Shown here piece by piece: positions 15,535-22,935 of a stretch of DNA of 30,086 nt. Origin of the DNA: Eggerthellaceae bacterium. Its GTDB lineage: Bacteria > Actinomycetota > Coriobacteriia > Coriobacteriales > Eggerthellaceae. The position numbers and the translations under genes are program-made. The DNA is taken from NCBI GenBank assembly GCA_900753095.1, contig CAADXT010000017.1:1-30086 (forward strand). Reading direction: 5' to 3'. Position 1 is the stretch's first letter, and each line of letters opens with the position of its first letter. The notes under the pieces are model-generated. The model saw only the letters and a list, made by a program, of their open reading frames with translations. It did not search any database and had not been told where the DNA came from.

Positions 15535-16257
15535 ATGCGGGCCAAGGCACATGCCCACGTTGCGCTGAACCGCGAAGAGGCGCTGCGCTACTTGGGCTAT
15601 GCCGGCCAAGCAGTCAACGACGATCTGCTGAAGCGTCTGGAGGAAACGGCGCAGTCCTGCGAGCGCGAGCTCAACCCTGCGTTCACGTGGCGAGTCTTCA
15701 CGCTTGACAAGGGGCAATGCCGCTGGGGGCAAAACCCACGCATCGCGCTTAAGGGCACCACCCTCTCTTTCACGGGAAACAGCATCGGCGCGCACCTGCA
15801 AGGTGCCGAATTCGCCGCATGCTTCGCTGCAACCTTAGGGGCGGAAAGCGAACGCCAGCTCAAAGTGCGCGCAGCCACAAGCCCGCTTGACGCCATCCTC
15901 TTCGACGCCTGCTGCAACGCGCTCATCGAGGAAGTGGCGCAGGCGGCACAGGAAGACATCGCCCGCGAAGCCGCGAAGGCAGGGCTTTTCGCCCGCATGC
16001 GCTTCAGCCCCGGCTATGGCGATTTGCCCCTGGCCATCCAGCCGCAGTTCATTCGGGAAATCGACGCTACCAAGCGTTTGGGCCTCACCGTAAACGAAAG
16101 CCTCCTCTTGGTTCCCGCGAAAAGCATCACGGCCATCGTGGGCCTGTTCAGCGAGATACCGCCCAGCATCGCGAAAAAGCCTTGCCAAGATTGCATTGCG
16201 CGCGAATACTGCTCTTATCTAGAGAAGGGAATTACCTGCTATGGCAACCACCACTGA
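15535..16257 (+). CDS. Stand-alone methionine synthase activation (SAM-dependent reactivation) domain protein
   Basis: The 240-residue product matches the Met_synt_B12 activation domain, which is normally the C-terminal module of MetH that remethylates oxidised cob(II)alamin with S-adenosylmethionine. Diagnostic stretches are RMRFSPGYGDLPLAIQPQFI (the R-x-S-P-G-Y SAM-binding motif), LGLTVNESLLLVPAKSITAIVGL, and a C-terminal CQDCIAREYC cysteine cluster. The next gene is a MetH that lacks this domain, so the pair works in trans. The frame is open upstream to an ATG at 15448 that overlaps the metF end. However, a clear terminator lies in between and the added N-terminus (Gln/Ala-rich) looks non-coding, so I prefer ATG 15535, although it has no Shine-Dalgarno. 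The stop overlaps metH by 17 nt. Confidence 0.87.
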   Translation: MRAKAHAHVALNREEALRYLGYAGQAVNDDLLKRLEETAQSCERELNPAFTWRVFTLDKGQCRWGQNPRIALKGTTLSFTGNSIGAHLQGAEFAACFAATLGAESERQLKVRAATSPLDAILFDACCNALIEEVAQAAQEDIAREAAKAGLFARMRFSPGYGDLPLAIQPQFIREIDATKRLGLTVNESLLLVPAKSITAIVGLFSEIPPSIAKKPCQDCIAREYCSYLEKGITCYGNHH

Positions 16258-18874
16258 AAGCTTTGACGCCCTAAACGGGCTGCAGATAAAAGATGCGCAC
16301 CTTGAAGCGGTGCTGCGCGGCACCGAGTTCCTGGTGCACGACGGCGGCATGGGAACCATGCTGCAGGCAGCAGGACTCGCCGGCGCAGGCGTGGTGCCCG
16401 ACCTGCTCAACTTCAGCAACCCAGCCGAAGTTACCGCCATCCACAAAGCCTATGTTGACGCAGGTGCAGAGGCGATCAGCACCAACACGTTTGGCGCCAA
16501 TCGCCATAAGCTGGAAGGCCGCGCAACGGTGGCGGAAGTGTTCAAGGCGGCAGCCGACAACGTTCGCGCCGCCGGCGCCCCCTACGTTGTGGCCGACCTG
16601 GGACCCATCGGCGAGCTGATGCAGCCCATGGGCACGCTTTCCTTCGACGAGGCCTACACCCTTTTCGCAGAGCAGGTCGATGCCGCCGTCACCGCCGGAT
16701 GCGACATCATCTTGCTGGAAACGCTTTCCGACCTATCGGAGGCCCGCGCTGCGCTGCTGGCCGCAAAAGAGCATTCCAACCTGCCCGTTTTCGTAACCAT
16801 GACCTTCGAAGAGGACGGCCGCACCTTCCTGGGCACCCCTCCCGAAGTTGCCGCTGCCACGCTTTCGGCCATGGGCGCAAACGCCGTTGGCATGAACTGC
16901 TCGCTGGGCCCCGCTGAAGCGCTGGGCTTCGCGAAAACGCTCTGCGCCACCAGCCGCGTTCCCGTGCTCATCCAGCCCAACGCTGGCCTCCCGCGCATGG
17001 AAGGTGACGAGACCATCTACGACATCACCCCGGCCGAGTTCGCCGAGGCTATGGACGCCATCATGGGAGAGGGCGTTTCGCTCGTGGGCGGCTGCTGCGG
17101 CACTACGCCCGAGATGATCGCGCAGGTTGCTGCCTGCACCAAGAAGCGTGGCGTGCCCACCCCGCGCACGGTTGCCCGCGATTGCATTATCACCAGCGGC
17201 CAACAGGCCGTCATCCTGCACGAAGACACCCATGAAGTTGGCATCATCGGCGAGCGCATCAACCCCACCGGCAAGCCGAAGCTGAAGGCCGCACTGCGCG
17301 AGAACAACCTCGATTACCTGGTAGGAGAGGCGGTAACCCAGCGCGACTTGGGCGCCGACCTGCTCGATGTGAACGTGGGCCTGCCCGAAATCGACGAGCC
17401 TGCCATGCTGGTTTCCGCCGTGCAGAAGCTGCAATCCTGCGTAACGCTTCCCTTGGTGCTCGACTCCTCCGACACCGAGGCCATCGAGCGCGCCTGCCGC
17501 CAATACTGCGGAAAGCCGCTGATCAACTCGGTTAACGGCAAGCAAGAGAACATGGACGCCGTGCTCCCCATTGCCGCCAAGTACGGATGCTGCGTCATCG
17601 GCCTGTGCCTTGACGAGGGAGGCATCCCGCCCACGGCGGCCGAGCGCTTCGCCATCGCACAGAAGATCGTTGCCGAAGCCGCAAAATACGGCATCCCCGC
17701 ACACGATATCGTGATCGACTGCCTTACCATGGCCGTTGCCACGAACCAGAAGGAGGCCTCGGCCATCCTCGATGCTATCAAGCTCTGCAAGGAGCACCTG
17801 GGCGTACGCACGGCGCTGGGCGTCTCGAACATCAGCTTTGGCCTGCCCCAGCGCAACATGATGAGCTCGAACTTCCTTTCTGCCGCCTTCGGCGCCGGGC
17901 TCGACCTGCCCATCATCAACCCCAATGCCGCACGCTACCGCGACGTGGTGCGCTGCTACCGCGTTATCAACGGGCAAGACGAAGGCTCGGTTGGCTACAT
18001 CGAGTACTGCAACGAGACGCCCGACCCTTACGATGCCAAGCCCTCGCTTGACGTCGACCAGGAAAAGCTGGCCCAAGGCCTGGCCCTCATAGCGCAGGCA
18101 GCTGGAGGCGCCGCCGAAGGCAACGCGCTTCTAGCCTCACTTGCCGGCAACGGCACCGCAGCCGCCGCAGCTCCCGCTCCCGCAGCGGAGCCTGAAAGCG
18201 TGCTGCCCATCCCCGATTCCTTGGCAGACGCGAAAGCGCAGGCTGCCGCCATTCAAGACCTGATCATCGCAGGCCGCAAGGAGCCCATGAAAAAAGCTAC
18301 CGAGGAATTGCTGGAAAACCACGATGCCCTGAGCCTCATCGACGGCCTGTTCATTCCCACCCTCGACGAAGTGGGCGTGCGCTTCGACAAGGGCACGTTC
18401 TTCCTGCCCCAGCTTATGGCCTCCGCCGAAGCGGTTAAGGTGGGCTTCGACGTGGTGAAGGCCCGCATGCAGGCAAGCGGCACCGCCGAGCCCACGCAGG
18501 ACAAGCCCATCATCCTCGCCACCGTGAAAGGCGACATCCACGACATCGGCAAGAACATCGTGAAGATGCTGCTGGAAAACTACGGTTTCCGCGTAGTGGA
18601 CCTGGGGCGCGATGTGGATCCGCAGGCTGTGGTCGATGCGGCAAAAGAGCAGAACATCCGCCTGATAGGCCTTTCCGCCCTGATGACCACCACGGTTAAG
18701 TCGATGGAGAAGACCATCGAGCTGCTGCACGAGCAGCTGCCCGACGCCAAGACTTTCGTAGGCGGCGCTGTGCTGACCCCCGACTACGCTGAGACTATGG
18801 GTGCCACCTGGTACGCCAAAGATGCCGCCGAAAGCGCCCGTATAGCAGAGCAGTTCTTCAGCGAGCAAGCGTAA
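16241..18874 (+). CDS. metH: Cobalamin-dependent methionine synthase lacking the activation domain
   Basis: The 877-residue enzyme transfers a methyl group from methyl-THF to homocysteine via cobalamin. Homocysteine domain (~20-320): GGMGTMLQ and zinc ligands C220 (NCSLGP), C285 and C286 (GGCCGTTP). Pterin domain (~335-600): IGERINPTGK, ADLLDVNVGLPEID, PLVLDSSD and NSVNGK. An Ala/Pro-rich linker (~625-655) leads to the helical cap (~660-745) and the B12-binding Rossmann domain with the lower-ligand motif D765-x-H767-x-x-G770 (GDIHDIGKNIV). E. coli MetH has ~1,227 residues; the missing C-terminal part is the reactivation domain, encoded separately just upstream. GAGAAGGGA (16222-16230) sits 10 nt before ATG 16241, inside the upstream gene. 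Corrinoid demand of this enzyme gives a clear purpose for the riboswitch-ECF operon. Confidence 0.95.
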   Translation: MATTTESFDALNGLQIKDAHLEAVLRGTEFLVHDGGMGTMLQAAGLAGAGVVPDLLNFSNPAEVTAIHKAYVDAGAEAISTNTFGANRHKLEGRATVAEVFKAAADNVRAAGAPYVVADLGPIGELMQPMGTLSFDEAYTLFAEQVDAAVTAGCDIILLETLSDLSEARAALLAAKEHSNLPVFVTMTFEEDGRTFLGTPPEVAAATLSAMGANAVGMNCSLGPAEALGFAKTLCATSRVPVLIQPNAGLPRMEGDETIYDITPAEFAEAMDAIMGEGVSLVGGCCGTTPEMIAQVAACTKKRGVPTPRTVARDCIITSGQQAVILHEDTHEVGIIGERINPTGKPKLKAALRENNLDYLVGEAVTQRDLGADLLDVNVGLPEIDEPAMLVSAVQKLQSCVTLPLVLDSSDTEAIERACRQYCGKPLINSVNGKQENMDAVLPIAAKYGCCVIGLCLDEGGIPPTAAERFAIAQKIVAEAAKYGIPAHDIVIDCLTMAVATNQKEASAILDAIKLCKEHLGVRTALGVSNISFGLPQRNMMSSNFLSAAFGAGLDLPIINPNAARYRDVVRCYRVINGQDEGSVGYIEYCNETPDPYDAKPSLDVDQEKLAQGLALIAQAAGGAAEGNALLASLAGNGTAAAAAPAPAAEPESVLPIPDSLADAKAQAAAIQDLIIAGRKEPMKKATEELLENHDALSLIDGLFIPTLDEVGVRFDKGTFFLPQLMASAEAVKVGFDVVKARMQASGTAEPTQDKPIILATVKGDIHDIGKNIVKMLLENYGFRVVDLGRDVDPQAVVDAAKEQNIRLIGLSALMTTTVKSMEKTIELLHEQLPDAKTFVGGAVLTPDYAETMGATWYAKDAAESARIAEQFFSEQA

Positions 18875-18908
18875 TCCCTGCTGCCCATCGGAAAGCAGCA
18901 CACAATAT

Positions 18909-18960
18909 AGAGCCCCGAGGTGCAAACCGAGTCGCATCTCGGGGCTCTTCTTCGTCTCTT
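18909..18960 (+). terminator. Rho-independent terminator after metH
   Basis: AGAGCCCCGAG (18909-18919) pairs perfectly with CTCGGGGCTCT (18938-18948); the inner GTGC/GCAT extends it to 15 pairs with one G-T. A T-rich tail TTCTTCGTCTCTTC follows. Confidence 0.9.
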
Positions 18961-18991
18961 CAGCAAAGGCAATTGCCCCAGGGCCCAAGGC

Positions 18992-19198
18992 GCGGAGGGC
19001 GCGCCTCTCGCGCCTCTCTGGAGCGCGGTTTTCAAGGAATTTCCCGAAAGAAATCGCCCCCGGTACTCGATCGGAAATTGTCGGGATGCCCTGAACCATG
19101 CGTCGAGCTAATCTCCGCGATTTCTTCCACTGAATCTAAAACCAATTCCTTGAAAACCGAGACAAGCGGAAGCGAGGTGCGAGAGGCGCGCCCTCCGC
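18992..19198. repeat. Long imperfect palindrome (~207 bp) between convergent operons
   Basis: Nested inverted repeats occur in the correct order to fold the whole stretch into one long hairpin. The outer 20-bp arms are perfect (18992-19011 with 19179-19198, core GGAGGGCGCGCCTCTCGC). The middle 15-bp arms are perfect (19026-19040 with 19145-19159, CGGTTTTCAAGGAAT). The inner 10-bp arms are perfect (19048-19057 with 19117-19126, AAGAAATCGC). A 5-bp pair lies near the centre (CTCGA 19066-19070, TCGAG 19103-19107). No gene is visible inside. It could be a MITE/REP-like mobile palindrome or a bidirectional transcription barrier between metH and the ABC permease gene. No second copy is obvious in this window, and I see no clear target-site duplication. 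Confidence 0.75.
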
Positions 19199-19217
19199 AC
19201 CCCACCCCACAAGGGCT

Positions 19218-21278
19218 TTATTCGTGAATGGCCGAACGCACCACTCCCCTGGCCTGCACGAACGTCAAAGCAAAATAGGCGCAGTACACTGCCAGGAACA
19301 CCGCCGCGGTAATGGCCGCCACCTGGCCGATTTCCAAGTGCCCGAACATCTGCACCACATCGGCCACCACTGTCATGGCGCACACCGAATGGCACACCGC
19401 CAAAGCAAGCGGGAACGAAAACGCGATGGCAATCTGCTTGAACAGCGCGCCGTCGAGCATGCGCGGTGTAGCACCCAGCTTCGAGAGCAGCACGTAACGC
19501 TTGCAATTGTCCGATGCCGCGGTAAGCTGCTGGATGGCCAGGATGGCCGCGCAGGCAACCACAAGCACGAACCCGATGTAGATGGCCAGGTAGCTTACCA
19601 CCGTGGTAAGGCCAACGCCCTGGTCGTACACTTCCTGCTTGGTCTCGTACAGCGAAACGGGCCACACGTTTTCGTTGCCGGCATCGCCCGCCTCGGAAAC
19701 CGCCTCCAGGGCAGCGCTCACTTGCTCTTCCGCTGCCACATCCGTGTAGTTGAGGTTCAGCACCGAAGAGCAGACATGGGCACTCGCGGGAACGGCCTCG
19801 TCGTTCACCACCAACATGCCGCTGTTGGTAGGCGTCGACGTCGTCTCGACGCATTCGCCGCCCACCTCGGGCGCTATGCTCAACTGCTTGCCGAACACCG
19901 TCACCGAGCCGCCCGACGCGGCAATGCCCGCATAGTAGTCGTGCAGCATATCCATATCGTAGGCAACAAGGACCTGGTCAGGCTGAAGCGCCACAGGCTG
20001 CTTGCCTTCCATCTGCAGCGCACGATTGTACTGGGAGAGCTTTACCGCGCATACCGACGCGTCCTTGTACCTCGGCTCGATCGAGGAGTTGTAGCTGGAA
20101 AGGGGCTTTTGCGCCAGCTCATCGAACGAGCCCATGGTGAAATCGGTTTCGTAGAAATCGATTTGGGCGCTTTCCCTCACCAAAGAGTCCCACTTCACCC
20201 CGCCAAGCTCGGCAGCGCTTTCGGCAAGCCCCGCGTTCATGTCGCGGCCAGCCCCTTCTTTCAGCGGCCCATCGGCAAAGTAATAGGTGCGCACCGTGGC
20301 GTCGTAACCGGTGCGGTATCCATTGCTCATAGCGTTGCAGATGCCGATGCCGCCGCACACGCTGGTTATCGCCAAGAACAGCGTCATGCAGATAATGCTC
20401 ATGGAAACAAAGGTGGAGTTTACGCGCGATGCCACCTCGCGCAAGGTGAACATATTGAGGCCTCGGTAGTACAAAGGCTTGATCAGCCGAACCACCCGCA
20501 GCAAGAACCCTGAAAGCGAATAGAAGAACAGCAGCGTGCCGATGCACACCAAAACCGTTGCCGCCCAGAAGCCGCTGTTCGCGGTAAGCAGGCCGTTTTC
20601 CACCAGCAAATGGTAAGCAAGTCCAATCGATGCGCACGAAACCATGAACAGCACGAACGAGAGAGGGATGCTGCGCAATGTCGGCGACTCGTTTCTGCGG
20701 TCGGCGTTGAGCAGGTCGATGAGCTTGGCGCGCACCAAGTAACCCACGTTCACCAAAAGCGCAAAGGCAAAGATGAGGCAGAACGTGCCCGCCGTGCGCA
20801 ACGCGGCGTCTGGCGCGAGCAAAAAGGTGAACGCGCCGTTCATATTCGCCTGGAACATGAACGCCGTTGCCCACACCAGCACCTGCGACAAAGCAATGCC
20901 AAGCGCCATCCCCGCCGCAAGCGATGCGAACCCCACCAGCAGGGTCTCAGCGGCAGTAAGCGCCAAAAGGCGACTACGCTGCATGCCCAACAGCAAATAC
21001 AGGCCGAACTCTTTGTTGCGCCGCTTTGTGAGGAAGCGGTTAGCATACACCACCAAGAACACCATGATGGCGGTAATCAGAACCGAAACGATGTTGATGA
21101 GCGTGCCAAGCATCTCTATCATCTGGCCCTGCGACTTGCTCAAGGCCAGAGCGCCCTTCTGCGCCTCGATGGAATTGAACGCGTAGAACACCGCCACGCC
21201 CACCAGCAGGGTAATGAAATAGATGGCGAAATCTTTATACGAACGGCGCACATTGGCGAAAGCGAGCTTAAGCGTCAT
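19218..21278 (-). CDS. BceB-like ABC transporter permease (FtsX family)
   Basis: I start the gene at the ATG at 21278 (MTLKLAFANVRRSYKDFAIYF), because conserved sequence begins there; the open frame extends 34 codons further but inside the ATPase gene. This gives 686 residues. The arrangement is the 10-TM BceB layout: TM1 DFAIYFITLLVGVAVFYAF; TM2-TM7 up to about residue 325 (last: VSMSIICMTLFLAITSVCGGI); a large extracellular domain of ~200 residues; then three C-terminal TMs (IYIGFVLVVACAAILAI, FPLALAVCHSVCAM, AVFLAVYCAYFAL). BceAB-type transporters detoxify or sense cell-wall-active peptides and signal to a partner kinase. Such a kinase system is encoded divergently here. The start overlaps the ATPase stop by 11 nt. 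The peptide recognised is unknown. Confidence 0.88.
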   Translation of the reverse strand: MTLKLAFANVRRSYKDFAIYFITLLVGVAVFYAFNSIEAQKGALALSKSQGQMIEMLGTLINIVSVLITAIMVFLVVYANRFLTKRRNKEFGLYLLLGMQRSRLLALTAAETLLVGFASLAAGMALGIALSQVLVWATAFMFQANMNGAFTFLLAPDAALRTAGTFCLIFAFALLVNVGYLVRAKLIDLLNADRRNESPTLRSIPLSFVLFMVSCASIGLAYHLLVENGLLTANSGFWAATVLVCIGTLLFFYSLSGFLLRVVRLIKPLYYRGLNMFTLREVASRVNSTFVSMSIICMTLFLAITSVCGGIGICNAMSNGYRTGYDATVRTYYFADGPLKEGAGRDMNAGLAESAAELGGVKWDSLVRESAQIDFYETDFTMGSFDELAQKPLSSYNSSIEPRYKDASVCAVKLSQYNRALQMEGKQPVALQPDQVLVAYDMDMLHDYYAGIAASGGSVTVFGKQLSIAPEVGGECVETTSTPTNSGMLVVNDEAVPASAHVCSSVLNLNYTDVAAEEQVSAALEAVSEAGDAGNENVWPVSLYETKQEVYDQGVGLTTVVSYLAIYIGFVLVVACAAILAIQQLTAASDNCKRYVLLSKLGATPRMLDGALFKQIAIAFSFPLALAVCHSVCAMTVVADVVQMFGHLEIGQVAAITAAVFLAVYCAYFALTFVQARGVVRSAIHE

Positions 21279-22065
21279 GGGAATCGCCTTCCTCCATGCG
21301 GGCTGCCGCAGCCAAGATACGCGACAAAAACACCTTACGGTCGTCTTCACCCTTGTCCATCTGACCCCACAGGCGCCCATCGCGGATGAACAGCACGCGG
21401 CTGCAATAGCTGGCCACGTTCGAGTCGTGCGTAACCATCAAGATGGTAGTGCCCATGTTGTGAAGGAAGGCAAGCGTTGCCAGCAGGTCTTTCGTGGCTT
21501 TGGTGTCAAGCGCCCCGGTGGGCTCGTCGGCCAGCACCAGGCTCGGTTTCGTTATCACTGCACGGGCTGCCGCGGCACGCTGACGCTGACCGCCCGATAT
21601 CTCATACGGATACCGGTCAAGCGTTCCCTCGATCCCAAGGCGCGCAGAAAGCTCTTCGACCTGCGCTTTCACTTCATGCGCCGGGGTCTGCGTAAGGGTG
21701 AGGGCCAAAGCGATGTTCTCACGAACGGTAAGCGTATCCAACATGTTCGAATCCTGGAAGATGAACCCCAGCTCTTCGCGCCGGAAACGTGCAACCTCCT
21801 TCGCGGAAAGGCCCGTTACCGCTTTGCCGTTTACCAAAATGGTGCCCTGAGTAGGGGCGTCGATGGTTGCCAAACAGTTCAGCAGGGTTGATTTTCCCGA
21901 GCCGCTCGACCCCATGATGGCAACGAACTCGCCCCTCTGCACGCCGAACGATATCCCATCAAGCGCCTTCGTCGCCAGCGTCTCGTGCTTACCGCCCTTG
22001 CCGCGCTTGCCTGCGCTTCCGTAGCTTTTCGACAGCCCGCGCACTTCAACTATGTTTTGAGTCAT
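21268..22065 (-). CDS. BceA-like ABC transporter ATP-binding protein
   Basis: The 265-residue ATPase has Walker A GSSGSGKST (residues 52-60), Q-loop FIFQDSNMLDTLTVREN, signature ISGGQRQRAAAARA, Walker B LVLADEPTGALD and switch MVTHDS. The NMLDTLT and DEPTGALDTKAT pattern is typical of the MacB/BceA group that pairs with FtsX-like permeases. A short Gly/Lys-rich insertion (residues ~17-28) sits between the first strands. GGAAAGGAAT lies just upstream of the ATG on the minus strand. The gene is the first of a two-gene operon with the permease and is divergent from the response regulator gene; the 153-bp gap between them should hold both promoters. Confidence 0.93.
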   Translation of the reverse strand: MTQNIVEVRGLSKSYGSAGKRGKGGKHETLATKALDGISFGVQRGEFVAIMGSSGSGKSTLLNCLATIDAPTQGTILVNGKAVTGLSAKEVARFRREELGFIFQDSNMLDTLTVRENIALALTLTQTPAHEVKAQVEELSARLGIEGTLDRYPYEISGGQRQRAAAARAVITKPSLVLADEPTGALDTKATKDLLATLAFLHNMGTTILMVTHDSNVASYCSRVLFIRDGRLWGQMDKGEDDRKVFLSRILAAAARMEEGDSHDA

Positions 22066-22151
22066 GGTCGCATTCCTTTCCGTGAACCAGGCAAGCGTTC
22101 CACTTGCGCATTTCCACCTTAAAAAGCGGCCCTTTCGCCCTGCTGGCGCGC

Positions 22152-22173
22152 ACCTAACTTTTACCTGACTTTT
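22152..22173 (+). promoter_or_regulatory. Tandem 11-bp direct repeat, candidate response-regulator site
   Basis: ACCTAACTTTT (22152-22162) and ACCTGACTTTT (22163-22173) are contiguous and differ at one base. OmpR-family regulators commonly bind tandem repeats with a 10-11 bp period. The site lies between the divergent ABC and two-component operons. Confidence 0.55.
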
Positions 22174-22206
22174 GGCTCAGGGCAGATGGCCCCTTCGGTT
22201 TCGTCT

Positions 22207-22212
22207 TACAAT
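22207..22212 (+). promoter_or_regulatory. -10 box close to the response-regulator start
   Basis: TACAAT lies 7 bp upstream of ATG 22219, and no Shine-Dalgarno is present. This suggests a leaderless transcript. A matching -35 box is not convincing, which fits activator dependence. Confidence 0.4.
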
Positions 22213-22218
22213 GCAGCT

Positions 22219-22935
22219 ATGGCAAACGATGCGCTGCATACCAAGAAGATCCTGCTGGTCGACGACGAGCCTGAGCTTCTGCGCCTTCTGGAAACCGTGC
22301 TTGCCGCCGATGGGTTCACCAACATGGTGGCTGCCGCAACGGTGGCAGAAGCGCTGAGCGCCTACGAAGAGCACCACCCTGACCTGGCAGTATTGGATGT
22401 CACGCTGCCTGACGGCGATGGCTTCACGCTGTGCGCGTACCTGCGCAAGCTTTCCGGGCGCAACCCCCTGCCGGTAATCTTCCTCACCGCCCGCGACGAA
22501 ACCGCCGACCGTCTAACTGGCCTGCGCGCAGGCGCCGACGACTACCTCACCAAGCCCTTCTCGCCGCAAGAGCTGGTTCTGCGCATCTACGCGGTTTTGC
22601 GCAGGTGCTACCCCGACAGCACTCCCCTATTGCGATTGGCCCATTGCACCATCGACCTGGAAAACGTCGAGGTGCGCAAAGACGGATGCGAGCCAACGTT
22701 TCTCACCGCCAAGGAAAGCGAGCTGGTGCACGTCCTCGCCAACAACGCCAACCGCATCGTTACCACCGATAGGCTCTGCGAAGAGTGCTGGGGCACAACC
22801 TTCGGCTACGAGCAATCGCTGATGACCCATATCAGGCGCATCCGCGAGAAGATCGAGCTGAATCCCTCGAAGCCCGAATCGCTGATCACCATGAAAGGCC
22901 TGGGCTACAAGCTGCTTGTAAAGGAGCAGGCGTAA
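22219..22935 (+). CDS. OmpR-family response regulator of a BceRS-like system
   Basis: I choose ATG 22219 because receiver homology (KKILLVDDEPELLRLL) begins about eight residues later; an in-frame ATG at 22186 adds only 11 unlikely residues. The 238-residue protein has a receiver domain with the acidic pair in VDDE, phospho-acceptor D60 (LAVLDVTLPDGDGF), the switch Thr in FLTARDE and Lys in YLTKPFSPQEL. A winged-helix DNA-binding domain follows (FLTAKESELVHVL, YEQSLMTHIRRIREKIE, LITMKGLGYKLL). Neither candidate start has a Shine-Dalgarno. The stop overlaps the kinase ATG (TAATG at 22933-22937). The regulator probably controls the divergent transporter operon through the direct repeat in the shared intergenic region. 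Confidence 0.92.
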   Translation: MANDALHTKKILLVDDEPELLRLLETVLAADGFTNMVAAATVAEALSAYEEHHPDLAVLDVTLPDGDGFTLCAYLRKLSGRNPLPVIFLTARDETADRLTGLRAGADDYLTKPFSPQELVLRIYAVLRRCYPDSTPLLRLAHCTIDLENVEVRKDGCEPTFLTAKESELVHVLANNANRIVTTDRLCEECWGTTFGYEQSLMTHIRRIREKIELNPSKPESLITMKGLGYKLLVKEQA

